Shown here piece after piece: positions 28,292 to 40,912 of a stretch of DNA of 64,000 bases (positions within the stretch are counted from its first letter, which is position 1; each line of letters starts with the position of its first letter). A program made the position numbers and the translations under genes. Where the stretch lies: NCBI RefSeq assembly GCF_018139645.1, contig NZ_JAGSPM010000001.1, positions 124,001-188,000 on the forward strand, given 5' to 3'. A model generated the notes under the pieces. It had not been told where the DNA came from and made no database searches. It was given only the letters and a program-made list of their open reading frames with translations. Source of the stretch: Affinundibacterium baiyunense. Lineage in GTDB: Bacteria; Pseudomonadota; Gammaproteobacteria; Burkholderiales; Burkholderiaceae_D.

Positions 28292-31200
28292 GTGCGCTTA
28301 ACTTCTATTAAATTAGCAGGATTTAAATCCTTCGTTGAACCTACCCATTTTCAAGTTCCAGGCCAACTAGTTGGGGTGGTTGGTCCGAATGGTTGCGGCA
28401 AGTCGAATATTATCGATGCCGTGCGATGGGTCTTGGGTGAGTCTAAAGCATCAGAATTGCGTGGAGAATCCATGCAAGACGTCATTTTTAATGGCTCGAC
28501 TCATCGTAAACCTGCTGGACGTTCCTCAGTCGAATTAGTCTTTGATAATAGCCTTGGAAAAGCCGCTGGTCAGTGGAGTCAATACGCCGAAATCGCCGTC
28601 AAGCGGACTTTGACGCGCGATGGTACTTCGACTTATTACATCAACGGTCAACCTGTTCGGCGTCGTGATATCCAGGATATTTTTCTTGGTACTGGACTAG
28701 GGCCACGCGCATACGCGATTATTGGTCAGGGCATGATTTCTCGCATTATTGAATCACGCCCAGAAGAATTACGTGTGTTTTTAGAAGAAGCTGCTGGTGT
28801 TTCGCGATACAAGGAACGTCGCCGTGAGACAGAAAATCGAATTCATGACACGCATGAGAATTTAGTGCGTGTCGAAGACATTCTGCGCGAATTGAATAAC
28901 AATTTAGAAAAATTAGAAGCGCAGGCAGTTGTCGCCAATAAGTACCATGCTTTGCAAGCCGATCAAGAAGAAAAACAAAAACTCTTGTGGATGCTGCGCA
29001 AGCGAGAAGCCGCAACAGAACAGAAGAAATACTTTGCCGAGATCGAAAAATGCCAGCTTGATTTGGAAGAGCAAACGGCTAAATTGCGTCATGTCGAGTT
29101 AGAACTTGAGCAAATGCGACAAGCTCACTATGCGGTGGGCGATAAGATGCATCAGGCGCAAGGGAATTTGTATCAAACCAATGCAGAAATTGGTAGTTTA
29201 GAAGCGCAAATTAAGTTTGTGATTGAATCTCGTGCGCGCTTGCAATCGCAAATCAATTCTTTATCTGCGCAACGTGATCAATGGCAGCGCCAAGGTCAAC
29301 AATTTCAAGACGATCTGGCCGATGCTGAGATGCATGTTGAAGAGTTGGCGATGCGCAGTGAACAGGCGCAAGAGTCTGTGGCGCAGCAGAATGAAAAAAT
29401 TCCCGCGCTTGAGCAAAGTTGGCGCGACGCGCAGTTAAAAGCGACCGAATCGCGCGCCAAGATCATGCAAATGCAACAGCAGATCGAGTTAGAATCTGCA
29501 CATCAGCGTAATGCGTCGAATATCTTGAATACCTTAGCAGTACGACGTGAGCGCTTAAATCAAGAGAAGCAAGGCTTGGTGGTTCCTGATTCTTCGCATT
29601 TGCAAAATCTCTCCATGCAGTTGGAAGAGAAAAAACAAATGTTGGAAGAAGCAACTTTTCAATTAGAAGAAGCGCAAGCTGGCTTGCCGCAATTAGAGGA
29701 AGAGCGTCGTTCTGCACAAGAGCAAGTTAATCAAGATACGGCGCATTCGGCGCAACTCGACGCAAAGTTGGGGGCGCTGAAATCCTTGCAAGAAAAAGTC
29801 GAAAGCCAAGGTAAAGTACAACCATGGCTGGCGAAGCACGAGCTAGAAAAATTGCCGAAACTATGGCAAAAAGTGCAGATAGAAAATGGCTGGCAGACCG
29901 CGCTTGAGTCGATTTTGCGTGAGCGCACCTCCGCTTTAGAAATGTCAAATTTAGAGTGGGCAAAGGCGTTTTTCAGTGACGCTCCTCCGGCAAAATTGGC
30001 GCTCTATTCACCACAAGTGCTTGCTCCTGTGACGATGGTTGAGGGATTAAAACCCTTGTTTAACTTACTGCAATTGAATGATGCTGGTGTGCGTAGTGTG
30101 ATGCAAGATTGGCTGCACAATGTATTTGTCGCACCTGACGCGCCCACTGCATTCGCGGAGAGAACAAAGTTGCCTGCAGGTGGATGCTTCATCACCAAAG
30201 AAGGACATATTATTAGCGCCAATAGTGTGCGATTTTATGCGGCAGATTCTGAGCAAGATGGCGTACTGGCGCGTCAACAAGAGATAGAAAATATAAGCAA
30301 ACAGGCACGCGCTCAACATTTGTTAGCGGACGAAGGCAAGACGCGTGCAGTTCGTGCGGAAGCAGCTTTGAGTCAGGCAACACATAGCTTGCAAGAATTG
30401 CGAGTTCGCGTAGCCGGATTGACGCAAGCGGTGCATGGTTTGCAGATTGAATACATGAAGTTGGCCGAAGTGCAGGAACGCTTTAATCAGCGCAGCACGC
30501 AAATTGCATCTGATTTAGCGGAGATTGCTGAGCAAGAACAAGAGCAACAGACTGCGCGCGCAGAGTCAGAAGCGAAATTTGAAGAACTTGATATCGCCCT
30601 TGCTGAAATGCAGGAAACGCATGAAGATGGACAGACTGCTTTCCTTGAAAAAGAACAGCATTTGAACGACGCGCGTATACGTCTACGTGATTTGGAATTG
30701 GCTGCGCAAGAAGCCAGTTTCTCGGAAAAAACGCATCGCGTCAAAATGGAAGAGTTGCGACGAAATATCGCAACCGCGTTAGAGCAATCTTCGCAATTGT
30801 TCGCCAATATGCAGCAAGGCCAGCTTGAGTTAGAAAGCATGGATGAACAAACTGCTCACGCAGGTTTGCAAACCTTGTTGGAAAAACGTAGTGATCAAGA
30901 ACGCGTATTGGCGGATGCCCGCCATGAGCTTGATCAGTTGACGCAAAAATTGCGTCACGCAGAAGAGTCGAAGATGCAAGTTGAACGCAGTTTGCAACCG
31001 CAGCGTGATCGGATTGTTGAATTGCAGCTGAAAGAGCAAGCCGCGCGTTTGAATCAAGAACAATATGAAGAGCAACTAAGTAATTTCGAAGTTGATGAAG
31101 CTGCGCTCGAAGAAAAATTACATGATGATTTGAAACCGTCCTATTTACAGGGTGAGGTAACACGTCTGACCAATGCGATCGCCGCTTTGGGTGCGGTGAA

Positions 31201-31804
31201 TTTGGCGGCACTTGATGAATTGGCGCAAGCAACTGAACGCAAAACCTTCTTAGACGCGCAATATGCAGATTTGACCGAAGCAATTACCACATTGCAGGAT
31301 GCAATTCACAAAATTGATATCGAAACACGTGATTTATTACAAGATACTTTTAATCGTGTAAATCATCATTTTGCAGAGTTATTTCCAATTTTGTTTGGTG
31401 GTGGTCAAGCGAAATTGATTATGACTGGGGATGAAATTCTGGATTCTGGCGTGCAGGTGATGGCACAACCACCTGGTAAAAAGAATGCGACTATTCATTT
31501 GTTGTCGGGTGGTGAAAAAGCATTGACGGCAACGGCACTGGTGTTCTCGATGTTCCAGTTAAATCCTGCACCGTTTTGCTTACTCGATGAGGTTGATGCG
31601 CCGCTGGATGATTCAAATACAGAACGTTTCTGTAATATGGTGAAACGGATGTCTAGCAATACACAATTTTTATTTATCTCCCACAATAAGATTGCAATGG
31701 AAATGGCGCAACAATTAATTGGCGTGACCATGCAAGAGCAGGGGGTTTCTCGAATCGTTGCGGTTGATATGGAATCTGCCGCAAGTTTAGTTGGTGAGGG
31801 TTGA
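28292..31804 (+). CDS. smc: Chromosome segregation protein SMC
   Basis: Condensin ATPase that organises and helps segregate the chromosome. The N-terminal ATPase half has Walker A GPNGCGKS (31-38). Two long coiled-coil arms (about 165-500 and 670-1000) flank a hinge (about 510-660). The C-terminal half carries the signature LLSGGEKALTATAL and Walker B FCLLDEVDAPLDD. The length of 1170 aa is normal for betaproteobacteria. GTG 28292 is chosen because the encoded MRLTSIKLAGFKSFV is the usual family start. The 3' end lies five bases before the ATG of zipA, so smc-zipA-ligA appear to be one operon. Confidence 0.96.
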   Translation: MRLTSIKLAGFKSFVEPTHFQVPGQLVGVVGPNGCGKSNIIDAVRWVLGESKASELRGESMQDVIFNGSTHRKPAGRSSVELVFDNSLGKAAGQWSQYAEIAVKRTLTRDGTSTYYINGQPVRRRDIQDIFLGTGLGPRAYAIIGQGMISRIIESRPEELRVFLEEAAGVSRYKERRRETENRIHDTHENLVRVEDILRELNNNLEKLEAQAVVANKYHALQADQEEKQKLLWMLRKREAATEQKKYFAEIEKCQLDLEEQTAKLRHVELELEQMRQAHYAVGDKMHQAQGNLYQTNAEIGSLEAQIKFVIESRARLQSQINSLSAQRDQWQRQGQQFQDDLADAEMHVEELAMRSEQAQESVAQQNEKIPALEQSWRDAQLKATESRAKIMQMQQQIELESAHQRNASNILNTLAVRRERLNQEKQGLVVPDSSHLQNLSMQLEEKKQMLEEATFQLEEAQAGLPQLEEERRSAQEQVNQDTAHSAQLDAKLGALKSLQEKVESQGKVQPWLAKHELEKLPKLWQKVQIENGWQTALESILRERTSALEMSNLEWAKAFFSDAPPAKLALYSPQVLAPVTMVEGLKPLFNLLQLNDAGVRSVMQDWLHNVFVAPDAPTAFAERTKLPAGGCFITKEGHIISANSVRFYAADSEQDGVLARQQEIENISKQARAQHLLADEGKTRAVRAEAALSQATHSLQELRVRVAGLTQAVHGLQIEYMKLAEVQERFNQRSTQIASDLAEIAEQEQEQQTARAESEAKFEELDIALAEMQETHEDGQTAFLEKEQHLNDARIRLRDLELAAQEASFSEKTHRVKMEELRRNIATALEQSSQLFANMQQGQLELESMDEQTAHAGLQTLLEKRSDQERVLADARHELDQLTQKLRHAEESKMQVERSLQPQRDRIVELQLKEQAARLNQEQYEEQLSNFEVDEAALEEKLHDDLKPSYLQGEVTRLTNAIAALGAVNLAALDELAQATERKTFLDAQYADLTEAITTLQDAIHKIDIETRDLLQDTFNRVNHHFAELFPILFGGGQAKLIMTGDEILDSGVQVMAQPPGKKNATIHLLSGGEKALTATALVFSMFQLNPAPFCLLDEVDAPLDDSNTERFCNMVKRMSSNTQFLFISHNKIAMEMAQQLIGVTMQEQGVSRIVAVDMESAASLVGEG

Positions 31805-31809
31805 GCAGT

Positions 31810-35005
<3,196 letters not shown>

Positions 35006-35113
35006 GATGATGACATATTCGGTAAGTCGAATAGCCGGTGTGTAAAAACAAGCGAAAGAGAAAATCGCGCAAGAAAATAGTACAAAAAATAGAATAATGG
35101 TGGTGAGGGTTTT

Positions 35114-35998
35114 ATGAGAAAAATTAGAAAGGCAGTCTTTCCAGTCGCCGGTTTTGGTAGTCGATTTTTGCCAGCGACAAAGGCGCAGCCAAAAGAAATG
35201 CTATCAGTAGTGGATAAGCCCTTGATTCAGTATGCGGTAGAAGAAGCAGTTGAAGCTGGCATTACTGAAATGGTGTTTATTACTGGACGCAATAAACGGG
35301 CAATCGAAGATCACTTTGACACAGCGTATGAACTGGAGCATGAATTAGAAGCTGCGGGTAAAGATACTCTGTTGGATATTGTTCGTAGCGTAATCCCGAG
35401 CAACATCCATTGTATTTATATTCGGCAACCAGCAGCGCTCGGATTAGGTCATGCGGTCTTGTGCGCTCGTCCGGTAGTTGGTGAAGATCCTTTTGCTGTT
35501 TTATTGGCGGACGATTTAATGGATGTGCGTCCTGGCCAACGTGGTGTAACAGCACAGCTCGCCGCTTTATATGCACAAGAAGGTGGGAGTATCGTTGCGG
35601 TCCAAGAGGTAATGCGCGAGTTCACCAATCAATACGGTATTGTCAGTGGCGAAGCATATAAACCGAATCTTGAGCGGATGTTAGGCATTGTCGAAAAACC
35701 GAAACCAGAAGAAGCACCATCGACGTTAGCGGTCGCTGGTCGTTATGTGTTAACCGCGAATATTTTTAATTATTTGGAAAAATTAGGTAAGGGGTCGGGC
35801 GGTGAGATTCAATTAACAGACGGCATTGCAGCCATGTTGAAAGACGAGGCGGTTTTTGCGTATCGATGTGATGCAAAGCGCTATGATTGCGGCTCCAAGC
35901 TCGGCTACCTTAAAGCCAGTGTTGCACTGGGATTAAAACACCCTGATATGGGTGAAGATTTTGCTAAGTATCTGCAAGAGTTGAAACTCACCCCGTAA
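35114..35998 (+). CDS. galU: UTP-glucose-1-phosphate uridylyltransferase
   Basis: Makes UDP-glucose from UTP and glucose 1-phosphate for envelope polysaccharides, trehalose and galactose metabolism. The nucleotide-binding signature [17 protein letters not shown] is at 13-29. ADDLMD and GGEIQLTD motifs and the C-terminal [13 protein letters not shown] are typical. The length of 294 aa is normal. GAGGG lies four to five bases before ATG 35114. def follows at 32 bp, so the pair may be co-transcribed. Confidence 0.95.
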   Translation: MRKIRKAVFPVAGFGSRFLPATKAQPKEMLSVVDKPLIQYAVEEAVEAGITEMVFITGRNKRAIEDHFDTAYELEHELEAAGKDTLLDIVRSVIPSNIHCIYIRQPAALGLGHAVLCARPVVGEDPFAVLLADDLMDVRPGQRGVTAQLAALYAQEGGSIVAVQEVMREFTNQYGIVSGEAYKPNLERMLGIVEKPKPEEAPSTLAVAGRYVLTANIFNYLEKLGKGSGGEIQLTDGIAAMLKDEAVFAYRCDAKRYDCGSKLGYLKASVALGLKHPDMGEDFAKYLQELKLTP

Positions 35999-36030
35999 AT
36001 TTCTTTCGTCAAAACAGGAGCTCAAAATCT

Positions 36031-36564
36031 ATGATTTATCCAATTTTGAAGATGGGTGATCCACGTTTGCTGAAAGTCTCTGATCCGATTCAAGACTTTG
36101 ATACGCCGGCTTTGCATCAATTGATCGCAGATATGTTTGAAACCATGCAGCATGCCAACGGAGCTGGTTTGGCAGCACCACAAATTGGCATCAATTTGCA
36201 ATTGGTCATTTTTGGTTTTAAGAAAAACCCACGCTACCCAGATGCACCCAATGTCCCTGAGACGGTGTTGATCAATCCCATTTTAACGCCTTTATCCACC
36301 GACACTGACGAGGCATGGGAGGGCTGTTTATCTGTGCCAGGAATGCGTGGCTTGGTGCCGCGCTGGAGTCGTTTGCGTTATGAAGGATTCGATCAGTTTG
36401 GAAATAAAATTGATCGTGAGGTAGATGGCTTCCACGCAAGAGTCGTGCAGCATGAAACCGATCATCTAAACGGCGTTCTCTATCCTATGCGGATCAAAGA
36501 TTTGACCAAGTTTGGATATACTGAAGTATTGTTTCCTGAGTTAGATCCGAGCGATGATGATTAA
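36031..36564 (+). CDS. def: Peptide deformylase
   Basis: Metalloenzyme that removes the formyl group from nascent proteins. The three motifs are present: [10 protein letters not shown] (44-53), EGCLSVPG with metal ligand C99, and HETDH (141-145) with two histidine ligands. The length of 177 aa is close to type I enzymes; the gene is far from fmt, so this may be one of several copies. AGGAG stands upstream of ATG 36031. A terminator follows. Confidence 0.95.
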   Translation: MIYPILKMGDPRLLKVSDPIQDFDTPALHQLIADMFETMQHANGAGLAAPQIGINLQLVIFGFKKNPRYPDAPNVPETVLINPILTPLSTDTDEAWEGCLSVPGMRGLVPRWSRLRYEGFDQFGNKIDREVDGFHARVVQHETDHLNGVLYPMRIKDLTKFGYTEVLFPELDPSDDD

Positions 36565-36608
36565 TACTCGCAAATACATGCATGTAAGATTTTGATTTCT
36601 TTGCTAAA

Positions 36609-36636
36609 CAAAAAGCCGTCTATTGACGGTTTTTTG
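36609..36636 (+). terminator. Terminator after def
   Basis: A short hairpin CCGTC-TATT-GACGG (about 36616-36629) extended by A/T pairs (AAAAAG with TTTTTT) and ending in a T-run. Confidence 0.8.
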
Positions 36637-36698
36637 TTTGATGTTGCTAATTAGGCTGACATCGCTTTCGAATTTGAGTTTCATACCTGAGTTGGAAA

Positions 36699-37553
36699 TC
36701 ATCGATGATTGCGAGACATCATCATTAATCGCTCAAATAAATGTAGGTCTTGCTCATTCTTTAAAAGTGCACCGTGAAGTGGTGGTGTCATGCTTGCGCC
36801 ATCTTTCGCATTGAGCATTTCTGCGGGAATATCCTCTGCCAACAGCAGTTTCAGCCAGTCAATGAGTTCAGATGTTGATGGTTTTTTCTTCAGTCCATTT
36901 ATTTCCCGTAGTCTATAAAAAGCTTCTAATGCATTGACGAGTAACTCCTCCTTCAAATGCGGAAAGTGCACATTGACAATCTCCTGCATGGTTTGTTTGT
37001 CTGGGAACTTAATGTAATGGAAGAAGCAGCGACGCAAAAAGGCATCGGGTAGTTCTTTTTCATTATTCGACGTGATAATCACAAGTGGACGATGTTTCGC
37101 TTTAATCATTTCACGCGTTTCATAAACATAAAACTCCATTCGATCTAATTCTCGCAATAGGTCGTTTGGAAACTCAATGTCCGCCTTATCAATTTCATCA
37201 ATTAATAATACGACTGGTTGATCTGCATGAAACGCCTGCCACAAGACGCCTTTGACGATATAGTTATGAATATCCTTCACACGTTCGTCGCCAAGTTGCG
37301 AATCACGTAAGCGTGATACCGCATCATATTCATACAATCCCTGTTGGGCTTTTGTGGTTGATTTGATGTGCCACTGTAAAAGTGGCATACCAAGTGCGGC
37401 TGCTACTTCTTCTGCTAACATCGTTTTGCCGGTTCCTGGCTCGCCTTTGATTAACAACGGGCGTTGCAGCGTTAATGCGGCATTTACTGCGAGTTTTAAG
37501 TCATTTGTGGCGACATAGTTATCCGCGCCATTGAAACGTTTGTTAGTCATCAT
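36699..37553 (-). CDS. MoxR-type AAA+ ATPase
   Basis: AAA+ ATPase of the MoxR family, chaperone-like proteins that usually work with a von Willebrand factor A (VWA) protein to mature or insert cofactors into large complexes. Walker A GEPGTGKT is at 37-44. Walker B is VVLLIDEIDKAD, sensor-like ITSNNEKELPDAFLRRC follows, and a C-terminal lid domain ends the 284 aa protein. No VWA gene follows: the next gene downstream is the convergent def, 134 bp away. It diverges from the two cytochrome c genes. Confidence 0.9.
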   Translation of the reverse strand: MMTNKRFNGADNYVATNDLKLAVNAALTLQRPLLIKGEPGTGKTMLAEEVAAALGMPLLQWHIKSTTKAQQGLYEYDAVSRLRDSQLGDERVKDIHNYIVKGVLWQAFHADQPVVLLIDEIDKADIEFPNDLLRELDRMEFYVYETREMIKAKHRPLVIITSNNEKELPDAFLRRCFFHYIKFPDKQTMQEIVNVHFPHLKEELLVNALEAFYRLREINGLKKKPSTSELIDWLKLLLAEDIPAEMLNAKDGASMTPPLHGALLKNEQDLHLFERLMMMSRNHR

Positions 37554-37725
37554 TATTAGTTTAAATTGGAAATATCAGAGTCAAAGAATGCTGCAAGTTA
37601 GGTGAGTATAAACAAAATAATTTTATTATTGGCTTGATTCGCTGTTCTAGTAGAAAGCTTCGAACAGTATTTATTGCAGAATTGAATTCTCATGCAGGCT
37701 AATAAAAATGACCTTTGCAGCGAAA

Positions 37726-37744
37726 ATGTGTCTGAAATACACAT
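37726..37744. promoter_or_regulatory. Dyad in the moxR/cytochrome divergent promoter region
   Basis: ATGTGT-N7-ACACAT is a perfect six-base inverted repeat. A second dyad, TCAGC-N6-GCTGA, lies at 37770-37785, and ATCAAA with TTTGAT further on. They resemble operator sites but match no consensus I can name with confidence. Confidence 0.3.
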
Positions 37745-37836
37745 GAAAATTGCGCAAAATTAATGGTTATCAGCTAAAATGCTGACTTCGATCAAATCGC
37801 TGTTTTGATTTTCCTGATTATTTTCTCTCAGCTAAT

Positions 37837-38157
37837 ATGAAAAAATTATTTGCTCTACTCGCTTTGGCGAGCGTCGCACAGGTTGCTGTGTCGGCTGAAG
37901 TCGTTGGTAACGCGAAAGCCGCAGAAAACAAAGTGGCGATGTGTATTGGTTGCCATGCAATCCCTGGTTATAAAGCGACTTTCCCAGAAGTTTACCAAGT
38001 TCCAATGATTGGTGGACAGTCCGCTAAATACATTGAAAATGCACTGAAAGCATATCGTAAAGGTGATCGTAAGCATCCATCTATGCGTGGTATCGCTGGA
38101 AGCTTGAGTGATCAAGATATTGCAGATTTGGCTGCCTACTACGCACAACAGAAATAA
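37837..38157 (+). CDS. Mono-haem cytochrome c (c553/c4-like), first of two
   Basis: Periplasmic electron carrier of 106 aa. The signal peptide ends VSA (about residue 20). The haem-binding motif CIGCH is at 36-40. MIGGQSAKYIENALKAYRKGDR and the C-terminal SDQDIADLAAYYAQQ are typical of class I cytochromes c553/c4, and a following methionine would supply the sixth ligand. The second cytochrome gene starts 13 bp later, so the two are co-transcribed. The electron partner is unknown. Confidence 0.92.
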   Translation: MKKLFALLALASVAQVAVSAEVVGNAKAAENKVAMCIGCHAIPGYKATFPEVYQVPMIGGQSAKYIENALKAYRKGDRKHPSMRGIAGSLSDQDIADLAAYYAQQK

Positions 38158-38170
38158 GTTGAGGATAATG

Positions 38171-38515
38171 ATGAAAAAAATCGTTTTAGCAGTTTTGGCA
38201 TCAACATTGTCTGTTGCGGCATTTGCTGGTGGAAATATCGAGGCTGGAAAAGTAGCCGCAGCAAAATTTAATTGTGCTTCATGCCACGGTGCCAACTACA
38301 GTGAACCAATTGACCCTAGTTACCCAAAATTAGCTGGTCAACATAAAGATTATTTGGTTCAAGCATTGAAATCTTACCAGCGCGGTGCTGTTGGTACTTC
38401 TGGCCGTAGCAATGCGATTATGGAAACGCAAGCAAAGGCTTTGAGTAACGCGGATATTGAAAATATTTCTGCGTATTTGGCTAGCTTAAAAGGTAGTTTG
38501 GTATTGAAAAAATAA
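38171..38515 (+). CDS. Mono-haem cytochrome c (c553/c4-like), second of two
   Basis: Periplasmic electron carrier of 114 aa with a signal peptide ending AFAG (about residue 20) and haem motif CASCH at 35-39. The KLAGQHKDYLVQALKSYQRG region and C-terminal helix match its neighbour, so the pair probably arose by duplication and may act like the two halves of a di-haem c4. Two ATGs stand together (38168 and 38171); GAGG at 38161-38164 is better spaced for 38171. A strong terminator follows. Confidence 0.92.
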   Translation: MKKIVLAVLASTLSVAAFAGGNIEAGKVAAAKFNCASCHGANYSEPIDPSYPKLAGQHKDYLVQALKSYQRGAVGTSGRSNAIMETQAKALSNADIENISAYLASLKGSLVLKK

Positions 38516-38585
38516 TCACCGTATCTTTTGGTGGAATTGGCTGACTAGAATTGGCTTGATTTAAACACCGTCATTCTTCAGCTAT

Positions 38586-38617
38586 AAAAAACCTCACTTT
38601 TTAGTGAGGTTTTTTTA
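38586..38617. terminator. Bidirectional terminator between cytochrome c and htpG
   Basis: A 7 bp core stem CCTCACT / AGTGAGG with a TTTT loop, extended by A-run and T-run arms, works on both strands for the convergent genes. Confidence 0.92.
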
Positions 38618-38640
38618 CGACTAAACGAATGTTTGATAGA

Positions 38641-40551
38641 TTATTTTACGCTCAACAACATCTCATTCAAACGTTTAACAAAAGCACTTGGGTCTTCAAG
38701 TGTTCCGCCTTCAGCCAAAGCTGCCTGATCAAATAAGATGTGCGACCAGTCGTTAAATTTGGCTTCTTCGTACTTCAAGCGTTGCACCAAAGGATGATCT
38801 GGATTGACTTCCAAGATAGGCTTAGATTCTGGCGCGGCTTGACCAGCGGCTTTCAACATTCTGACTAGGTTACCTGATAATTCATTTTCATCGGCAACTA
38901 AACAAGCAGGTGAATCTGTTAAGCGGAAAGTGATGCGAACGTCTTTGGCTTTATCTGCCAAGGCCGTCTTCATTTTTTCGACTAGATCTTTGAATTGAGT
39001 TTCGGTTTCTTCATGCTGCTTTTTCTCAGCTTCGTCTTCTAATTTACCCAAATCCAAATCACCTTTGGCGACAGACACCAAATCTTTGCCTTCGAATTCA
39101 GTCAAGAAAGACAACATCCATTCATCAACGCGATCTGTCAACAACAAGACTTCAACACCTTTTTTGCGGAAGATTTCTAGGTGTGGGCTGTTCTTAGCTG
39201 CTGCGTAGGTGTCGGCTGTGACGTAGTAGATCTTGTCTTGGCCTTCTTTAGCGCGCGCGATGTAGTCAGAAAGCGAAACGTTTTGGATGTCGCTATCATT
39301 GCGTGTAGAGGCAAAACGGAGTAGGGCGGCAATGCGATCTTTATTTGCTGCATCTTCACCAATACCTTCCTTCAAAACTTGACCAAACTCTTTCCAGAAG
39401 CTCGCAAATTTTTCTTTTTTGCTTTCAGCTTCATCGCCCTCAGCATTCGCCAAGTCTTCCAACATGCCCAACACACGTTTAGTTGAGCCTTCGCGAATCG
39501 CTTTGATGTCGCGAGATTCTTGCAAGATTTCACGTGATACGTTCAAAGGTAAATCGTTGGAATCAATAATGCCTTTGACGAAGCGCAAATAGACCGGCAT
39601 CAATTGCTCGGCATCGTCCATGATGAAGACGCGTTTGACGTAGAGCTTAATGCCACCACGTTTATTGCGATCCCACATATCAAATGGTGCGCGGCTTGGA
39701 ATGTACAGCAGTTGCGTGTACTCGCTGCGACCTTCGACGCGATTGTGGGTGTGCGTCAGCGGAGCGCTGTAATCGTGTGAAATGTGTTTGTAGAATTCAG
39801 TATATTGTTCAGGTGTGATGTCAGACTTGCTGCGCGCCCACAAAGCACTCGCTTGGTTGACTGTTTCAAGCTCATCTCTCAATACTTGTTCTTTCTTCTC
39901 ATCATCCCATTCTTCTTTTTGCATCAAGATTGGCAAGGAGATATGATCTGAATAAGTGCGGATAATCGATTTCAATTTCCATGAAGACAGGAATTCATCT
40001 TCACCTTCACGCAAATGTAGGGTAATAGCCGTACCGCGATCTTCTTTGGTGATTTGTTCGACACTGAAATCGCCTGCGCCTGCAGATTCCCAGCGAACGC
40101 CTTCGCTAGCAACAGTGCCAGCACGACGGGATTCAACGGTCATCTTATCGGCAACGATAAAGCCAGAGTAGAAACCAACACCAAATTGACCAATCATGGC
40201 GGCATCTTTTTGTTGGTCGCCGGAGAGTTTTGCAAAGAATTCTTTGGTGCCAGATTTCGCAATCGTACCTAAATGATTAATCGCGTCGTCACGCGTCATA
40301 CCTATGCCATTGTCGGCAATCGTGATGGTGCGCGCTGCTTTATCGAAGCTGACGTTGATTTTGAGTTCTGAATCATTCTCAAATAGACTGGCGTTGTTAA
40401 TTGCCTCAAAGCGCAGTTTGTCTGCCGCATCCGAAGCATTGGAAATTAACTCTCTCAAAAAGATCTCTTTGTTTGAATACAAAGAATGGATCATCAATTG
40501 CAATAACTGCGAAACTTCAGCTTGAAATCCTAGGGTTTGTTTTTCTGACAT
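38641..40551 (-). CDS. htpG: Chaperone HtpG (Hsp90)
   Basis: Cytosolic ATP-dependent Hsp90 chaperone. The N-terminal GHKL ATPase domain (about 1-220) has [25 protein letters not shown] and [13 protein letters not shown] middle domain (about 230-500) includes [15 protein letters not shown], and a C-terminal dimerisation domain follows. The length of 636 aa is normal. GAGGAAAG precedes the ATG. A sigma-32-type promoter lies about 75-100 bases upstream, so heat induction is expected. Confidence 0.97.
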   Translation of the reverse strand: MSEKQTLGFQAEVSQLLQLMIHSLYSNKEIFLRELISNASDAADKLRFEAINNASLFENDSELKINVSFDKAARTITIADNGIGMTRDDAINHLGTIAKSGTKEFFAKLSGDQQKDAAMIGQFGVGFYSGFIVADKMTVESRRAGTVASEGVRWESAGAGDFSVEQITKEDRGTAITLHLREGEDEFLSSWKLKSIIRTYSDHISLPILMQKEEWDDEKKEQVLRDELETVNQASALWARSKSDITPEQYTEFYKHISHDYSAPLTHTHNRVEGRSEYTQLLYIPSRAPFDMWDRNKRGGIKLYVKRVFIMDDAEQLMPVYLRFVKGIIDSNDLPLNVSREILQESRDIKAIREGSTKRVLGMLEDLANAEGDEAESKKEKFASFWKEFGQVLKEGIGEDAANKDRIAALLRFASTRNDSDIQNVSLSDYIARAKEGQDKIYYVTADTYAAAKNSPHLEIFRKKGVEVLLLTDRVDEWMLSFLTEFEGKDLVSVAKGDLDLGKLEDEAEKKQHEETETQFKDLVEKMKTALADKAKDVRITFRLTDSPACLVADENELSGNLVRMLKAAGQAAPESKPILEVNPDHPLVQRLKYEEAKFNDWSHILFDQAALAEGGTLEDPSAFVKRLNEMLLSVK

Positions 40552-40625
40552 GCTTTCCTCGATGTTGAAGTATAAATAGTTAATTTACTAAATAAATTTG
40601 GCGAAAATAACGCGAGTGAAGGGAC

Positions 40626-40653
40626 AGGTAGGGTGTTTGCTGAAAATTTCAAG
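40626..40653 (-). promoter_or_regulatory. Sigma-32 (RpoH) type promoter for htpG
   Basis: On the minus strand CTTGAAA (a perfect -35 heat-shock element), a 13-base spacer and CCCTACCT (close to CCCCATNT) lie upstream of htpG, giving a leader of about 68 bases. Spacing and both boxes fit the RpoH consensus. Confidence 0.75.
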
Positions 40654-40866
40654 AGGAATTTCTCGTTTATTTCGCAATTGAGCTGAGTTTTGAGGTGATT
40701 AAGTCAATCTATTGCGTTGGGTTTGTGTTGGACATTAGGATAGATTTGTCCACTTGAGTTGAATATGACATGCGACTTTCTGTCATCATTTAGTAGTAAG
40801 TCTTTGAAATAATGACGAAAATATCTGCATTGTTTGTAATCGAGACGTAAGTTTTGCATTGCAACA

Positions 40867-40875
40867 TGCTATAAT
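40867..40875 (+). promoter_or_regulatory. Extended -10 promoter for typA
   Basis: TGCTATAAT is a perfect extended -10 element, about 40 bases before the typA start. The -35 region is weak. Apart from this and the htpG promoter, the 361 bp gap 40552-40912 shows nothing I can support. Confidence 0.6.
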
Positions 40876-40912
40876 CGCGGGTTATCCGAATTACCTCTAA
40901 TTAAACACAATC

